A stretch of DNA of 64,000 nt from Streptomyces carminius (GTDB lineage: Bacteria > Actinomycetota > Actinomycetes > Streptomycetales > Streptomycetaceae): assembly GCF_002794255.1 (NCBI RefSeq), contig NZ_PGGW01000040.1, positions 62,001-126,000 of the forward strand, read 5' to 3'. A model generated the notes under the pieces. That model made no database searches and had not been told where the DNA came from. It worked only from the letters and a program-made list of their open reading frames with translations. Within the stretch, counting starts at the first letter, position 1. Each line of letters begins with the position of its first letter. Positions 27,058-35,945 of the stretch are shown here, piece after piece. Both the position numbers and the translations under genes were made by a program.

Positions 27058-27774
27058 ATGCGGGACGCGTACCACGAGGAGCTGGACTCGATCGGCGACA
27101 GCCTGGTCGAGATGGCCCGGCTCGTCGGCTCCGCCATCGGCCGCGCCACCACGGCGATGCTGGACGCGGACCTCCAGCTCGCCGAGAACGTGATCGCCGC
27201 CGACGAGAAGGTGGACACGCTCCAGCGCGAGCTGGAGACCAAGGCGATCAACCTGCTGGCCCGGCAGCAGCCGGTCGCCACCGACCTGCGGATAGTGGTC
27301 ACCTCGCTGCGGATGAGCGCCGACCTGGAGCGCTCCGGCGACCTGGCCCAGCACGTCGCCAAGGTGGCCCGGCTGCGCTACCCGGACTCGGCGGTGCCGC
27401 GCGACCTGCACGCGACGATCCTGGAGATGGGCCAGCTCGCGCAGCGCCTGATGGCCAAGACCGCCGAGATCCTGATCACCAAGGACGTCGACCTGGCGCT
27501 GCAGCTGGAGCAGGACGACGACGCGATCGACCTGCTGCACCGCACCCTCTTCCAGCACCTGATGGACGACCGCTGGAAGCACGGCATCGAGACGGCCGTG
27601 GACGTCACCCTGCTCGGCCGCTACTACGAGCGCTTCGCCGACCACGCGGTCTCGGTCGCCCGCCGGATCGTCTACCTGGTCACCGGCGACTACGCGGACG
27701 AGGTCGACCCGGCCGCCGCCGCGGGGGGCGTCGCGGAGGGCATCACGGAGGGCACCCAGCCGGAGAACGCCTGA
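27058..27774 (+). CDS. phoU: Phosphate signalling protein PhoU
   Basis: A 238-residue all-helical protein made of two PhoU three-helix repeats. The metal-binding motif E-x-x-x-D appears in VIAADEKVDTLQRELE and its second copy in EQDDDAIDLLHRTLFQHL. The C-terminal YERFADHAVSVARRIVYLVT is diagnostic. PhoU restrains PhoR through the Pst transporter when phosphate is plentiful. Good RBS (GGGGAAGGAC). It diverges from phoR and shares the PHO box. The pst genes are not in the window. Confidence 0.96.
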   Translation: MRDAYHEELDSIGDSLVEMARLVGSAIGRATTAMLDADLQLAENVIAADEKVDTLQRELETKAINLLARQQPVATDLRIVVTSLRMSADLERSGDLAQHVAKVARLRYPDSAVPRDLHATILEMGQLAQRLMAKTAEILITKDVDLALQLEQDDDAIDLLHRTLFQHLMDDRWKHGIETAVDVTLLGRYYERFADHAVSVARRIVYLVTGDYADEVDPAAAAGGVAEGITEGTQPENA

Positions 27775-27990
27775 GCGCTCCGGGGCGCCGTGCGCGTACG
27801 GCGCGGGCGGCCGGTGCGTCGGGTGCGTCGGCGGGCGCGCGGTGCCCCTGTCCCCGGCCGCCGTGCGCCCGTCCCGGCGGGCACGCGGGACGTGCCTCCG
27901 CACGCCGTTGACGCGCCCGCCGGGGCGGGCCGCCAATGGGTGGCGGAGGCGCGCCGGCATCCCGTCGGCGCGATGACGGAGGAGGCACTC

Positions 27991-28140
27991 ATGGCGGACT
28001 TCCCGATCCCGTCCACGGCGACCGATTACGCGGCCGGGCGGACCGCGGCGCCCCTGCCGGGGGCGTGCGGCTGCGGCTCGGGCTGCTCGTGCGGCTGCCA
28101 GTCCGGCGGCAGCTGCCAGTGCGGCGGAAGCTGCGGCTGA
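27991..28140 (+). CDS. Cys-rich mini-protein, metallothionein-like
   Basis: A 49-residue peptide from ATG 27991 with GGAGGA thirteen bases upstream. The first 25 residues (MADFPIPSTATDYAAGRTAA and following) are ordinary. The last 24 are built from Cys, Gly, Ser and Gln with eight cysteines, mostly as C-x-C pairs. Such spacing suits cooperative binding of soft metals such as Cu(I) or Zn, but this is inference. It has no signal peptide. The strong RBS and a hairpin terminator (28159-28200) support it as a real gene. Confidence 0.72.
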   Translation: MADFPIPSTATDYAAGRTAAPLPGACGCGSGCSCGCQSGGSCQCGGSCG

Positions 28141-28158
28141 CCCGCCGTCCCGACGGCG

Positions 28159-28200
28159 GCGCGGCGGCCCGGCCGGTCCGACCCGGCCGGGCCGCCGCGC
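28159..28200 (+). terminator. Terminator after the Cys-rich gene
   Basis: Perfect 18-bp arms (28159-28176 and 28183-28200) with a 6-base loop, 18 bases past the stop codon. Confidence 0.82.
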
Positions 28201-28339
28201 GCCGCGGGCCCGGCTCCGGCTCCGGCCCCGGTACTGCCTCCTCCAGCCCCACATGGGTGAAAAAGAGCAATTTCCCCCATGGCGGGCGCTGTCTCCCACT
28301 ACGGTGTCCAGCCCTGCCGTACACCTCCGGAGGAGACCC

Positions 28340-28972
28340 ATGCCGCGCACGTCGACCAGCCTGCCCGGGCACCGGAGCGCCGCCCGTGCGCCGTACCGGG
28401 GCGGGGGCGGCCGGTCCGCGCCCGGAGCCCCCGGTTTCACCTGGACCCGGTACACCGGCCACGGGCCGGGCGCCGAACTCCTGGGCGGCCCGCGCACCGC
28501 CCTGGAACTCGGCTGCGGCGGGGGCGAGCGGGCCGCGTACCTCGCCCGCGCCGGTGTGGAGGTGACGGCCCTGGACTCCTGTGCCGACCGGATCGCCCAC
28601 GCCCGCCACCGGTGGGGCGGCACCCCGGGAGTGCTCTTCGTACGGGCCGAGGCGTGCGACCACCTCACCAGGGCGGTGACGACGTACGACGCCGTCTACT
28701 CCGCCCTGGGCGCGGTCCGGCGCGCCGACCCGGAGGAACTGGTCCCGCTGGCCGCCCGGCGCCTCAACCCGGGCGGGACCCTCGCCCTCTCCCGGCCCGG
28801 ACCGGCCCGCGGGTGCGCTCACAGCCTCCGGTGGTGGGCGGATCTGCTCGGACGCAACGGCTTCCTCGACACCGACGCCCGCCTCCTCCCGGCCCCCGCC
28901 CCCGGCGGCACGGGCACCCTCCTGGTGCACGCCCGCCTCCCCGCCCACCGGACGCACCCCACCGGCGGCTGA
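28340..28972 (+). CDS. Class I SAM-dependent methyltransferase
   Basis: A 210-residue protein. Motif I is TALELGCGGGERAAYLARAG, beta-2 ends in VTALDSCADRIAHAR, and the LAARRLNPGGTLALSRPGPA strand is typical of Methyltransf_25 enzymes. The first 35 residues are an Arg/Gly/Ala-rich extension. GGAGGA (28329-28334) supports ATG 28340. The substrate is unknown. An AT-rich patch (28255-28275), rare here, precedes it. Confidence 0.82.
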   Translation: MPRTSTSLPGHRSAARAPYRGGGGRSAPGAPGFTWTRYTGHGPGAELLGGPRTALELGCGGGERAAYLARAGVEVTALDSCADRIAHARHRWGGTPGVLFVRAEACDHLTRAVTTYDAVYSALGAVRRADPEELVPLAARRLNPGGTLALSRPGPARGCAHSLRWWADLLGRNGFLDTDARLLPAPAPGGTGTLLVHARLPAHRTHPTGG

Positions 28973-28989
28973 GCCCCCGTGCGCGGGCG

Positions 28990-29150
28990 TCAGGTGAGCT
29001 CGCCGAAACGCCCGGTCCGGCGGGTGTGCCCGGCGACGATGACGGTGTCGCCCTCCGCCACGACAGGGCCGGCGGACGGTGCCGACCCTGAGCACGGTGA
29101 AACCGTCCTCGCGCTCGGAGAGCAGGCGCGCGGCGCCGCACCGGTCGGGC
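28990..29150 (-). pseudogene. Remnant of a TrkA-C (RCK_C) domain transporter/channel end
   Basis: On the minus strand one frame reads LLSEREDGFTVLRV. After a frameshift another reads VVAEGDTVIVAGHTRRTGRF and ends at TGA. Together these resemble the two halves of a TrkA_C domain, which closes many potassium channels and antiporters (pattern GDTVxVAGxxxxxxRFxEL). No N-terminal part is present; an SDR gene lies immediately upstream. Read as the decayed 3' end of a deleted transport gene. Confidence 0.5.
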
Positions 29151-29165
29151 GACGCGCCGCCACCG

Positions 29166-29999
29166 TCACCCCCGGGCGGTCTGCTCCGGTTCCAGGCCGG
29201 CCAACCGTGCGCTGCGGTCCCACAGTTGGGCATCCACGGGCGGGGCCTTGACGGCGCGCGCCTTCCCCTTCTCGTAGTAGGCGCCGGATTCCCAGTCCCG
29301 GCCCGGCTCCGAGGTGACCAGTCGCAGCAGGTGCCGCGCGCCCTTGTCCGGCGACTGGAAGAACAGGCGCGGCACGGGCGTCCGGAACAGGGTGCCGACC
29401 GGGCTCCGGCTGCTCCTGGCGAAGTTCGAGGAGACCCCGCCGGGGTGGAAGGCCACCGCGGACAGTCCCCGGTCGTGGTACCGGCGGTGGAGCTCCCGGG
29501 TGAACAGGACGAGTGCGAGCTTGGCGTTGCCGTAGGCGCGCACCGGTGAGTACCGGCGGGAGTTGTCGAGGTCGTCCAGGTCCAGGCGCGCGGAGAGCCG
29601 GGCGGCGTTGCTGGCGGTCTGGATCACCGACGCCCCGCCGGCGAGCAGGGGGTCGATGAGCAGGTTGGTCAGCAGGAACGGAGCGAGGTAGTTGACCTGG
29701 AACGTCTCCTCGAACCCGTCGGCCGTGACACCGCGGTCGCCGAGGATCGCTCCCGCGTTGTTCGCCAGTACGTCGATGCGGGGGTACTTGGCGGCCAGCT
29801 CCGCGGCGAGCGCGCGCACCTCGTCCAGGCGGGAGTAGTCGGCGGTGAAGCAGTCCGCGCCCGTTTCGTCCGCGACGGCACGGATCTTCTCCGGAGACCG
29901 GCCGACGACGACCAACCGATGCCCCCGGCGCGCGAGTTGACGGGCCGCCGCGGCACCGATCCCGTCGCTCGCGCCGGTGATGACGATGGTCTTCGGCAC
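29166..29999 (-). CDS. Short-chain dehydrogenase/reductase
   Basis: A 277-residue SDR. The cofactor motif TGASDGIGAAAARQLARRG (residues 8-26), the NNAG motif in DVLANNAGAIL, and the Tyr-x-x-x-Lys pair in YGNAKLAL are all present. The layout resembles the retinol dehydrogenase/WWOX-like branch (substrate unknown). GTG 29997-29999 is the probable start; an ATG at 30047 adds a charged, unconserved tail. It sits between the TrkA-C relic and gpmA, with a terminator separating it from gpmA. Confidence 0.88.
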   Translation of the reverse strand: MPKTIVITGASDGIGAAAARQLARRGHRLVVVGRSPEKIRAVADETGADCFTADYSRLDEVRALAAELAAKYPRIDVLANNAGAILGDRGVTADGFEETFQVNYLAPFLLTNLLIDPLLAGGASVIQTASNAARLSARLDLDDLDNSRRYSPVRAYGNAKLALVLFTRELHRRYHDRGLSAVAFHPGGVSSNFARSSRSPVGTLFRTPVPRLFFQSPDKGARHLLRLVTSEPGRDWESGAYYEKGKARAVKAPPVDAQLWDRSARLAGLEPEQTARG

Positions 30000-30112
30000 A
30001 GGGCCACCTCTCTCCGACTGCTCCGCGTCGCGGCGCCGCGGGATCATCCGGCACGCCGCCCCCGCAACGTAACACCCGCCGACGGCACCGGCTGATCCGG
30101 CGGACCATGCCG

Positions 30113-30160
30113 CGGGGCCCTCCGTCCGGCGGTTGTGGTACCGCCGGGCGGAGGGCCCCG
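30113..30160 (-). terminator. Terminator after gpmA
   Basis: 20-bp arms (30113-30132 and 30141-30160) with one G-U-type mismatch and an 8-base loop, 14 bases past the gpmA stop on the minus strand. Confidence 0.85.
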
Positions 30161-30173
30161 TGGGAGTGCTGGG

Positions 30174-30932
30174 CTACTTCTTGCCCTGGTTCTTCACGGC
30201 CTCGATGGCCGCCTTGGCGGCGTCCGGGTCGAGGTAGGTGCCGCCCGGGTTGACCGGGTTGAAGTCGGTGTCCAGGTCGTAGGTCAGCGGGATGCCGGTG
30301 GGGATGTTCAGCCCGGCGATCGTCTCGTCGGAGACGCCGTCGAGGTGCTTGACCAGCGCGCGGAGGCTGTTGCCGTGCGCGGCGACCAGGACGGTGCGGC
30401 CGGTCAGCAGGTCCGGGACGATCGAGTCGTACCAGTACGGCAGCATGCGCGCGACGACGTCCTTGAGGCACTCGGTGCGCGGGCGCAGCTCGCTGGGGAT
30501 CATCGAGTAGCGCGGGTCGTCGCTCTGCGACCACTCGGCGCCGTCCTCCAGCGCCGGCGGCGGGACGTCGTACGAACGGCGCCAGAGCATGAACTGCTCC
30601 TCGCCGAACTCGTCGCGCACCTGCGCCTTGTTCTTGCCCTGGAGGGCGCCGTAGTGGCGCTCGTTGAGGCGCCAGGAGCGGCGGACCGGGATCCAGAGGC
30701 GGTCGGCGGTGTCCAGGGCGAGCTGCGCGGTGCGGATGGCGCGCCTCTGGAGGGAGGTGTGCACCACGTCGGGGAGCAGGCCGGCGTCCTTCAGCAGCTC
30801 ACCGCCGCGGGCCGCCTCCTTCTCGCCCTTCTCGGTCAGGTTGACGTCCACCCAGCCGGTGAACAGGTTCTTGGCGTTCCACTCGCTCTCGCCGTGGCGG
30901 AGGAGGATCAGCTTGTACGGTGCGTCGGCCAT
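30174..30932 (-). CDS. gpmA: 2,3-bisphosphoglycerate-dependent phosphoglycerate mutase
   Basis: A 252-residue glycolytic enzyme interconverting 3- and 2-phosphoglycerate. The catalytic histidine motif is [12 protein letters not shown], followed by [28 protein letters not shown] and the second His in [11 protein letters not shown]. Length and motifs match dPGM rather than generic phosphatases. ATG 30930-30932 lies seven bases after a TAGGCT box (30940-30945 on the minus strand), so the mRNA is probably leaderless. Confidence 0.96.
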   Translation of the reverse strand: MADAPYKLILLRHGESEWNAKNLFTGWVDVNLTEKGEKEAARGGELLKDAGLLPDVVHTSLQRRAIRTAQLALDTADRLWIPVRRSWRLNERHYGALQGKNKAQVRDEFGEEQFMLWRRSYDVPPPALEDGAEWSQSDDPRYSMIPSELRPRTECLKDVVARMLPYWYDSIVPDLLTGRTVLVAAHGNSLRALVKHLDGVSDETIAGLNIPTGIPLTYDLDTDFNPVNPGGTYLDPDAAKAAIEAVKNQGKK

Positions 30933-31085
30933 GGGTCCGAGCCTAATAGAACGGGTGAGGGCGGACGGGACCCGGCCGACTGGCGAGACGGGCACGGTGG
31001 ACGGCGCGGCGTACGGGACGTACGGGCGCTCCGTCCCCGGGGGCGGGACGGAGGGTGCGGGACGGAGGGTGCGGGCGCGGCCGCG

Positions 31086-31619
31086 TCACTCCTCGCGCAG
31101 CAGGTGGCCGAAGGCCTCCAGGTTGCGGGTGGACTCGCCGCGCGAGGTGCGCCAGGCGTGCTCCTTGCGGATCGCCGAGGCGAAGCCCATCTCCAGCAGG
31201 GTGTTGAACGCCCCGTCGGCGTTCTCCAGGACCGCCCCGAGGAGCCGGTCCACCTCCTCGGGCGTGACGGCGGGCAGCGGCAGCCGTCCGACCAGGTAGA
31301 CGTCGCCGAGCCGGTCGATCGCGTAGGCCACGCCGTACAGCCGGGTGTTGTGCTCCAGCAGCCAGCGGTGGACCTCGGCGTGGTTCTCGTCGGGGTGCCG
31401 GACGACGAAGGCGTTGACCGACAGGGAGTGCCTGCCGACGATCAGCGAGCAGGTCGTGGAGAGCTTGCGGGTGCCCGGGAGCGTGACGACGTAAGTGCCC
31501 TCGGCCGGGGTCTCCCACTCCAGGCCGGCGTCGCGCAGCGCGTGCTCGATCGCGGCCCTGGCCCGTGCGGTCGCGTCGGTGCTGTCGGCGTGGGCGTGGG
31601 TGTGCTCACCTGTGGACAT
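31086..31619 (-). CDS. YbjN-domain protein
   Basis: A 177-residue soluble protein. The segments [40 protein letters not shown] and [20 protein letters not shown] match the YbjN/T3SS-chaperone-like fold family. The N-terminus has a short His-rich stretch. Its start overlaps the last 14 bases of mshA, so it is translationally coupled to mycothiol synthesis; this neighbour pair is common in actinobacteria. The function is unknown. Confidence 0.85.
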   Translation of the reverse strand: MSTGEHTHAHADSTDATARARAAIEHALRDAGLEWETPAEGTYVVTLPGTRKLSTTCSLIVGRHSLSVNAFVVRHPDENHAEVHRWLLEHNTRLYGVAYAIDRLGDVYLVGRLPLPAVTPEEVDRLLGAVLENADGAFNTLLEMGFASAIRKEHAWRTSRGESTRNLEAFGHLLREE

Positions 31620-32934
31620 GTGTCGATCGTAGGTGACGGCGGCGTTCGGCGGCCGCTTCGGCGTACACCTCGGCGGTGGCGGCGGCGGCCGTGTCCCAGC
31701 CGAAGCCGCTCGCGTGGCGGGCGGCGGCCGCGCCCATCCGGGCGGCCAGCGCGCCGTCGTCGATCAGGCGGCGCAGGGCGCGGGCGTAGTCCGGCGGGCG
31801 GTGGCCGTCGACCAGGAAGCCGCTGACACCGTCGCGCACCGCGACCGGCAGTCCGCCGACGGCCGCCGCGACGACCGGGGTGCCGCAGGCCTGGGCCTCC
31901 ACGGCGACCAGTCCGAAGGACTCGCTGTAGGAGGGCATGACCAGCACGCTCGCCGCGCGGTACCAGTCGGCGAGGACGTCCTGCGTCACCGGCGGGTGGA
32001 AGCGCACGACGTCGGTGACGCCGAGCCGGGCGGCGAGCTTCTGCAGCCGTTCGGGTTTGGCCAGGCCGGTGCCGCTGGGGCCGCCGACGACGGGGACGAC
32101 GAGGCGTTCGCGCAGCGCGGGGTCCGCGTCGAGGAGGGCGCGGGTGGCGTGCAGCAGGATGTCGGGGGCCTTGAGCGGCTGTATCCGCCCGGCGAACAGG
32201 GGGATGAAAGCTTTCTGCGGAAGCCCGAGCCGGGCCCGGGCCGCGGCGCGTCCGTCGGCGGGGCGGAAGCGGCCCAGATCGACGCCCGGATGGACGACGG
32301 CCGTCCGGGCCGGGTCGGCGCCGTAGTGGTGGACCAGCTCCCCCGCCTCCTCGGCGGTGTTGGCGACGAGCCGGTCGGCGGCCCGCACGATCTGGGTCTC
32401 GCCGATCACCCGGGCGGCGGGCTCGGGGGTGTCGCCCTCGGCGAGCGCGGCGTTCTTGACCTTGGCCATGGTGTGCATGGCGTGCACCAGGGGGACGCCC
32501 CAGCGCTCGGCGGCGAGCCAGCCGACCTGGCCGGAGAGCCAGTAGTGGGAGTGGACCAGGTCGTAGTGGCCGGGCCGGTGCCGGGCCCAGGCGCGCATCA
32601 CGCCGTGGGTGAAGGCGCAGAGCTGGGCGGGCAGGTCCTCCTTGGCGAGCCCCTCGTACGGCCCGGCCTCCACATGGCGCACCAGGACGCCGGGGGCCAG
32701 TTCGACGGTGGGTTCCAGGGCGGCGGTCGTCGCCCTGGTGAACACCTCGACCTCGATGCCGAGGGCGGCGAGCTGCTTGGCCAGCTCGACGATGTAGACG
32801 TTCATCCCGCCGGCGTCGCCGGTGCCGGGCTGGTGCAGCGGCGAGGTGTGCACGCTGAGCATGGCCACGCGCCGCGGTCGCCGCACGCTGAAGCGGCTCC
32901 GCCGCCGACCGAGCCTGGTGGGGTACGGGCTCAC
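31606..32934 (-). CDS. mshA: D-inositol-3-phosphate glycosyltransferase MshA (mycothiol step 1)
   Basis: A 442-residue GT4 glycosyltransferase that joins GlcNAc from UDP-GlcNAc to inositol-3-phosphate. Diagnostic parts are [20 protein letters not shown], the [18 protein letters not shown] stretch, [15 protein letters not shown], and the E-x7-E motif in [20 protein letters not shown]. The start is GTG 32932-32934 with GGAGGAGG upstream. It is followed by an overlapping YbjN gene. mshD lies at 53.3-54.2 kb. Confidence 0.95.
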   Translation of the reverse strand: MSPYPTRLGRRRSRFSVRRPRRVAMLSVHTSPLHQPGTGDAGGMNVYIVELAKQLAALGIEVEVFTRATTAALEPTVELAPGVLVRHVEAGPYEGLAKEDLPAQLCAFTHGVMRAWARHRPGHYDLVHSHYWLSGQVGWLAAERWGVPLVHAMHTMAKVKNAALAEGDTPEPAARVIGETQIVRAADRLVANTAEEAGELVHHYGADPARTAVVHPGVDLGRFRPADGRAAARARLGLPQKAFIPLFAGRIQPLKAPDILLHATRALLDADPALRERLVVPVVGGPSGTGLAKPERLQKLAARLGVTDVVRFHPPVTQDVLADWYRAASVLVMPSYSESFGLVAVEAQACGTPVVAAAVGGLPVAVRDGVSGFLVDGHRPPDYARALRRLIDDGALAARMGAAAARHASGFGWDTAAAATAEVYAEAAAERRRHLRSTHVHR

Positions 32935-33350
32935 CTGCGATGCCTCCTCCGGAGTGGGTGGCCGAGCAGCGCCGTCGACGGTCGGCTCCTCGGGGTGTGC
33001 AACCGCTGGGCACCGGCTTCCATTTCTGCTTTGCCGAATCTTGACCCGCCTCCGGGAAACCGCGGGCGGAACGGGAGCGTCCGGGGTGACGGCGGCCGGC
33101 GCGACGCCCCGGTTAACTCTGTGACTACATATGCCTCTTGTGGTTGACAGAGGTCAGTGGGGCTACAACGATGCGTGATGCCACGGTTGCCGCTGTGCAC
33201 CGTGTGCGTTCTTCCACATCTTTCACGTCCGGTCCCGGCCCCGGCACACCCTCCCGCCGCCCCGCGCGGTTCTGCCCACCGCGCCCCGGGCGGAGACGGT
33301 GCGCGCCGTGCGCCGACCGGTTTCCGCACCGACATCGTGTTGGGAAAAAC
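32935..33350. other. Divergent intergenic region mshA / LAETG protein
   Basis: 416 bases holding promoters for both genes. On the plus strand TTGACA at 33144-33149 followed about 17 bases later by AACGAT is the best promoter-like pair, giving a leader of roughly 170 bases for the surface protein. The surrounding sequence is less GC-rich than average near 33120-33180. No ORF is convincing. Confidence 0.45.
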
Positions 33351-34301
33351 ATGCCCATAGTGAATCGAACCGCCGCTCGGCTGCTGGGCACGGGCGCCAT
33401 CGCCCTCGCCCTCTCCGTCGGCGGCGTCGCCACCGCCGGCGCCACCAACGGCGGCGACGGCTGGGACAGGGGGAAGTCCGCCGGCTTCAAGTCGGGGAAG
33501 GGCCCGGGCAAGAAGTCCGCGGCCGACGAGTGCGTGTTCTCCCTCGACGGGGAGAAGTGGCAGTCCTCCGTGCGGGTGGACAACGTCAACCTGAAGCCCG
33601 CCGAGGACGGCACCGTCCGCATCCACGTCAAGGCGGCCGAGGAGGACGGTGCCTGCACCGCCTCCCTGGCCGCGTACCGCACCCACGGCCCGACCTGGGA
33701 GACCTCCGGGGAGCAGGTCTTCCACGACTTCGACACCGTGTCCCTGAAGGGAGAGAAGGCCGACACCCTCGACATCTCGGTGCCGGACGAGGGCTGCTAC
33801 GCGCAGATCGACCTCTACCGGGGCAGCATCCGGTTCGACGGCGGTACCGGCCCCGGCCACGGGCCGCTGCCGATCGGCCCGGACCGGCCGGTGATCAAGG
33901 AGAAGCTGATCGCCGCCTGGAACGGCGGCACGCGGCCGTGCCTGGAGGAGACCCCGTCGCCGTCCCCGTCCGTCCCGGAGGAGCCCCCCTCCGAGACCCC
34001 GCCGGAGACCCCGCCGGGGAACGAGGAGTCCACCCCGCCCGCGGAGACCGAGCCGCCGTCCGAGTCGGCGTCCCCGGTCCCGTCCGCCCCGGAGACCCCG
34101 GGCGGTGAGTCCCCGCAGGCCCCGGAGGCCTCCGAGCCCGCCGTCAAGCCCAGCGAGTCCGCCCTCCCGTCCGGCGGCGGCGACCTGGCCGAGACCGGCA
34201 GCAGCAACGTCGGCCCCCTCGCGGGCGGCGCCGCCGCACTGCTGCTGGCCGGCGGCGGCGTGCTGTTCGCCGTCCGGCGCCGCAGGGCCACCGGGAGCTG
34301 A
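33351..34301 (+). CDS. LAETG cell-wall-anchored surface protein (sortase substrate)
   Basis: A 316-residue exported protein. The signal peptide ends near VATAGATNGG. A folded domain with four cysteines spans about 55-200 (ECVFSLDGEKWQSSVRVDNV and later GCYAQIDLYRGSI). A Pro/Glu/Ser/Thr spacer follows (about 203-275), then the sorting signal LAETG (279-283), a hydrophobic helix and RRRR. LAxTG is the class E sortase motif of Streptomyces. ATG 33351 follows GGGAAA. A 21-bp hairpin terminates it. The ligand or role is unknown. Confidence 0.88.
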   Translation: MPIVNRTAARLLGTGAIALALSVGGVATAGATNGGDGWDRGKSAGFKSGKGPGKKSAADECVFSLDGEKWQSSVRVDNVNLKPAEDGTVRIHVKAAEEDGACTASLAAYRTHGPTWETSGEQVFHDFDTVSLKGEKADTLDISVPDEGCYAQIDLYRGSIRFDGGTGPGHGPLPIGPDRPVIKEKLIAAWNGGTRPCLEETPSPSPSVPEEPPSETPPETPPGNEESTPPAETEPPSESASPVPSAPETPGGESPQAPEASEPAVKPSESALPSGGGDLAETGSSNVGPLAGGAAALLLAGGGVLFAVRRRRATGS

Positions 34302-34323
34302 CACCCGGCCGGTCCGCGCACTC

Positions 34324-34370
34324 GCGGCCCCGGCGCCCCGGACGTTCACCGTCCGGGGCGCCGGGGCCGC
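34324..34370 (+). terminator. Terminator after the LAETG gene
   Basis: Perfect 21-bp arms (34324-34344 and 34350-34370) with loop TTCAC. Confidence 0.9.
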
Positions 34371-34467
34371 GCCGTTTCCCGCTCCCGCCCGGGTGCCTGT
34401 CCGGTGGTTCTCCGCGGCCCGCCTCCCGGCCGGCCGCCGCCCCCGCCGACGCCGTTAGGGTGCGGGC

Positions 34468-35286
34468 ATGAGCAGGCGTGCGGCACAGCGGCCGGTGGGG
34501 GCCGTCACGCGGGGGACGACGAGTCCGAACCGGCTGCGGCGGATGGACCGCTGGATCGCCGCCGCGCACGGCCCCGCACTGCGCCGCGCCGCCGGTCCGG
34601 ACGGACCCGTCGCCGTCGACCTCGGCTACGGCGCGGCGCCCTGGACCGCCGTGGAGCTGCTGGAACGGCTGCGGGCGGTGTGCCCGGACGTGCGCGTCGT
34701 CGGCGTCGAGATCGACCCGGCCCGGGTCGAGGCGGCCCGGCCGTACGAGCGCCCGGGGCTGGCCTTCGCGCACGGCGGCTTCGAGGTGCCGCTGCCCGGC
34801 GGCCGGCGGCCGATGCTGATCCGGGCCGCGAACGTCCTGCGACAGTACGGGGAGAGCGAGGTGCCCCCCGTGTGGGACCGGCTGCGCGCCCGTCTGGCGC
34901 CCGGCGGGCTGCTGGTCGAGGGGACCTGTGACGAGCTGGGGCGGCGGCACGTGTGGGTCGCGCTCGGCCCCCAGGGGCCGCGCACGGTGACCTTCGCGGC
35001 CCGGCTCGCCTCCCTGGGCACCCCGTCCGACCTGGCCGAACGGCTGCCCAAGGCGCTCATCCACCGCAATGTGCCGGGCGAGCCGGTGCACGCCTTCCTG
35101 CGGGAGATGGACCGGGCCTGGGCGGCGGCCGCCCCGTACGCCGCACTGGGCGCGCGGCAGCGCTGGATGCGGACGGTACGGGAGGTCGCCGGCGGCTGGC
35201 CGGTCGTGGACGGTCCGCGCCGCTGGCGCCAGGGCGAGGTCACCGTCCGGTGGGAGGCCCTGGCGCCGCGCGGGAACGGGAGCTGA
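34468..35286 (+). CDS. Class I SAM-dependent methyltransferase (uncharacterised)
   Basis: A 272-residue protein. The altered SAM motif VAVDLGYGAAPWTAVELLER, the acidic VGVEIDPARVEAARP and the RLAPGGLLVEGTCDELGRR segment belong to a Streptomyces family of small methyltransferases with GYG in place of GCG. The substrate is unknown. A TAGGGT box (34456-34461) six bases before the ATG suggests leaderless transcription. It ends convergently with hsp20. Confidence 0.8.
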   Translation: MSRRAAQRPVGAVTRGTTSPNRLRRMDRWIAAAHGPALRRAAGPDGPVAVDLGYGAAPWTAVELLERLRAVCPDVRVVGVEIDPARVEAARPYERPGLAFAHGGFEVPLPGGRRPMLIRAANVLRQYGESEVPPVWDRLRARLAPGGLLVEGTCDELGRRHVWVALGPQGPRTVTFAARLASLGTPSDLAERLPKALIHRNVPGEPVHAFLREMDRAWAAAAPYAALGARQRWMRTVREVAGGWPVVDGPRRWRQGEVTVRWEALAPRGNGS

Positions 35287-35324
35287 TTCCGGGGGACCCG
35301 GGACCCGGAACCCGGAAGGGGAGC

Positions 35325-35356
35325 GCGGGGGCCCGCCGGCCGTGGCGGGCCCCCGC
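35325..35356. terminator. Bidirectional terminator, methyltransferase / hsp20
   Basis: Perfect 13-bp arms (35325-35337 and 35344-35356, GCGGGGGCCCGCC) with a 6-base loop between convergent genes. Confidence 0.82.
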
Positions 35357-35366
35357 GGGCCCGGCC

Positions 35367-35789
35367 TCAGGTGGTGATCTGCTTCTTCCGGGAACCGCCG
35401 CTGATCTGGATCCTGCGCGGCTTGGCCTGCTCCGCCACCGGGACGCGCAGCGTCAGCACACCGGCGTCGTAGGAGGCGTCGATCCGCTCGACGTCCAGGG
35501 TGTCGCCGAGGAAGACCTGCCGGCTGAACCGGCCGGACGGCCGCTCGGCGGCGATCCGCTCGGCGTCCTCGGGACCGGGCCACCGGCGCTCGGCGCTGAC
35601 GGTCAGGACGTTCCGCTCGATGTCGAGGTCCACGCTCTCCGGGTCGACGCCCGGCAGGTCGAAGTGGACCACGACCTCGTCACCGGTGCGGTAGGCGTCC
35701 ATCGGCATTCCGACGGGGCGGGCGACCGTGCCGAGCAGCTGCTCGGTGAGGCGGTCGAGCTCGCGGAACGGATCGGTGCGCATCAGCAT
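35367..35789 (-). CDS. hsp18: Hsp20/alpha-crystallin small heat-shock protein
   Basis: A 140-residue small chaperone. Residues about 30-125 form the alpha-crystallin domain ([20 protein letters not shown] through the conserved [11 protein letters not shown] near the end), and a C-terminal IQI motif allows oligomer assembly. It resembles Streptomyces HSP18, which binds unfolding proteins on heat shock. I chose ATG 35787-35789 (MLMRTDPF); GTG or TTG just upstream are possible but sit too close to the AAGGAGG RBS. A strong promoter and repeated operator lie upstream. Confidence 0.92.
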   Translation of the reverse strand: MLMRTDPFRELDRLTEQLLGTVARPVGMPMDAYRTGDEVVVHFDLPGVDPESVDLDIERNVLTVSAERRWPGPEDAERIAAERPSGRFSRQVFLGDTLDVERIDASYDAGVLTLRVPVAEQAKPRRIQISGGSRKKQITT

Positions 35790-35811
35790 CACGACCAACT
35801 CCCTCCTTGGG

Positions 35812-35893
35812 TCACACCATCCTGTGATGCCCTCACATCTCTTGTATAACTCCGCGGAGGAAAGTTGACAAGTAGCCGCTCAAGTTAGTTGAG
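35812..35893 (-). promoter_or_regulatory. hsp20 promoter with repeated TCACA/TGTGA operator
   Basis: Reading the minus strand, TTGTCA (35871-35866), 17 bases, then TATACA (35848-35843) is an excellent vegetative promoter. TCACA (35812-35816), TGTGA (35823-35827) and TCACA (35833-35837) alternate at 10-11 bp, overlapping the expected transcription start. CTCAA-N5-TTGAG (35879-35893) lies upstream of -35. Repressor binding here is inferred. Confidence 0.65.
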
Positions 35894-35945
35894 ACAGTGC
35901 TGCCGTGGGGTGGTGAAACAGCAGTTCAGGGCAGGTCGGCGTACG

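Noticed and set aside
35879..35893. HspR HAIR element upstream of hsp20
   Set aside because: The half-sites are CTCAA/TTGAG with N5, the reverse orientation and wrong spacing for CTTGAG-N7-CTCAAG.
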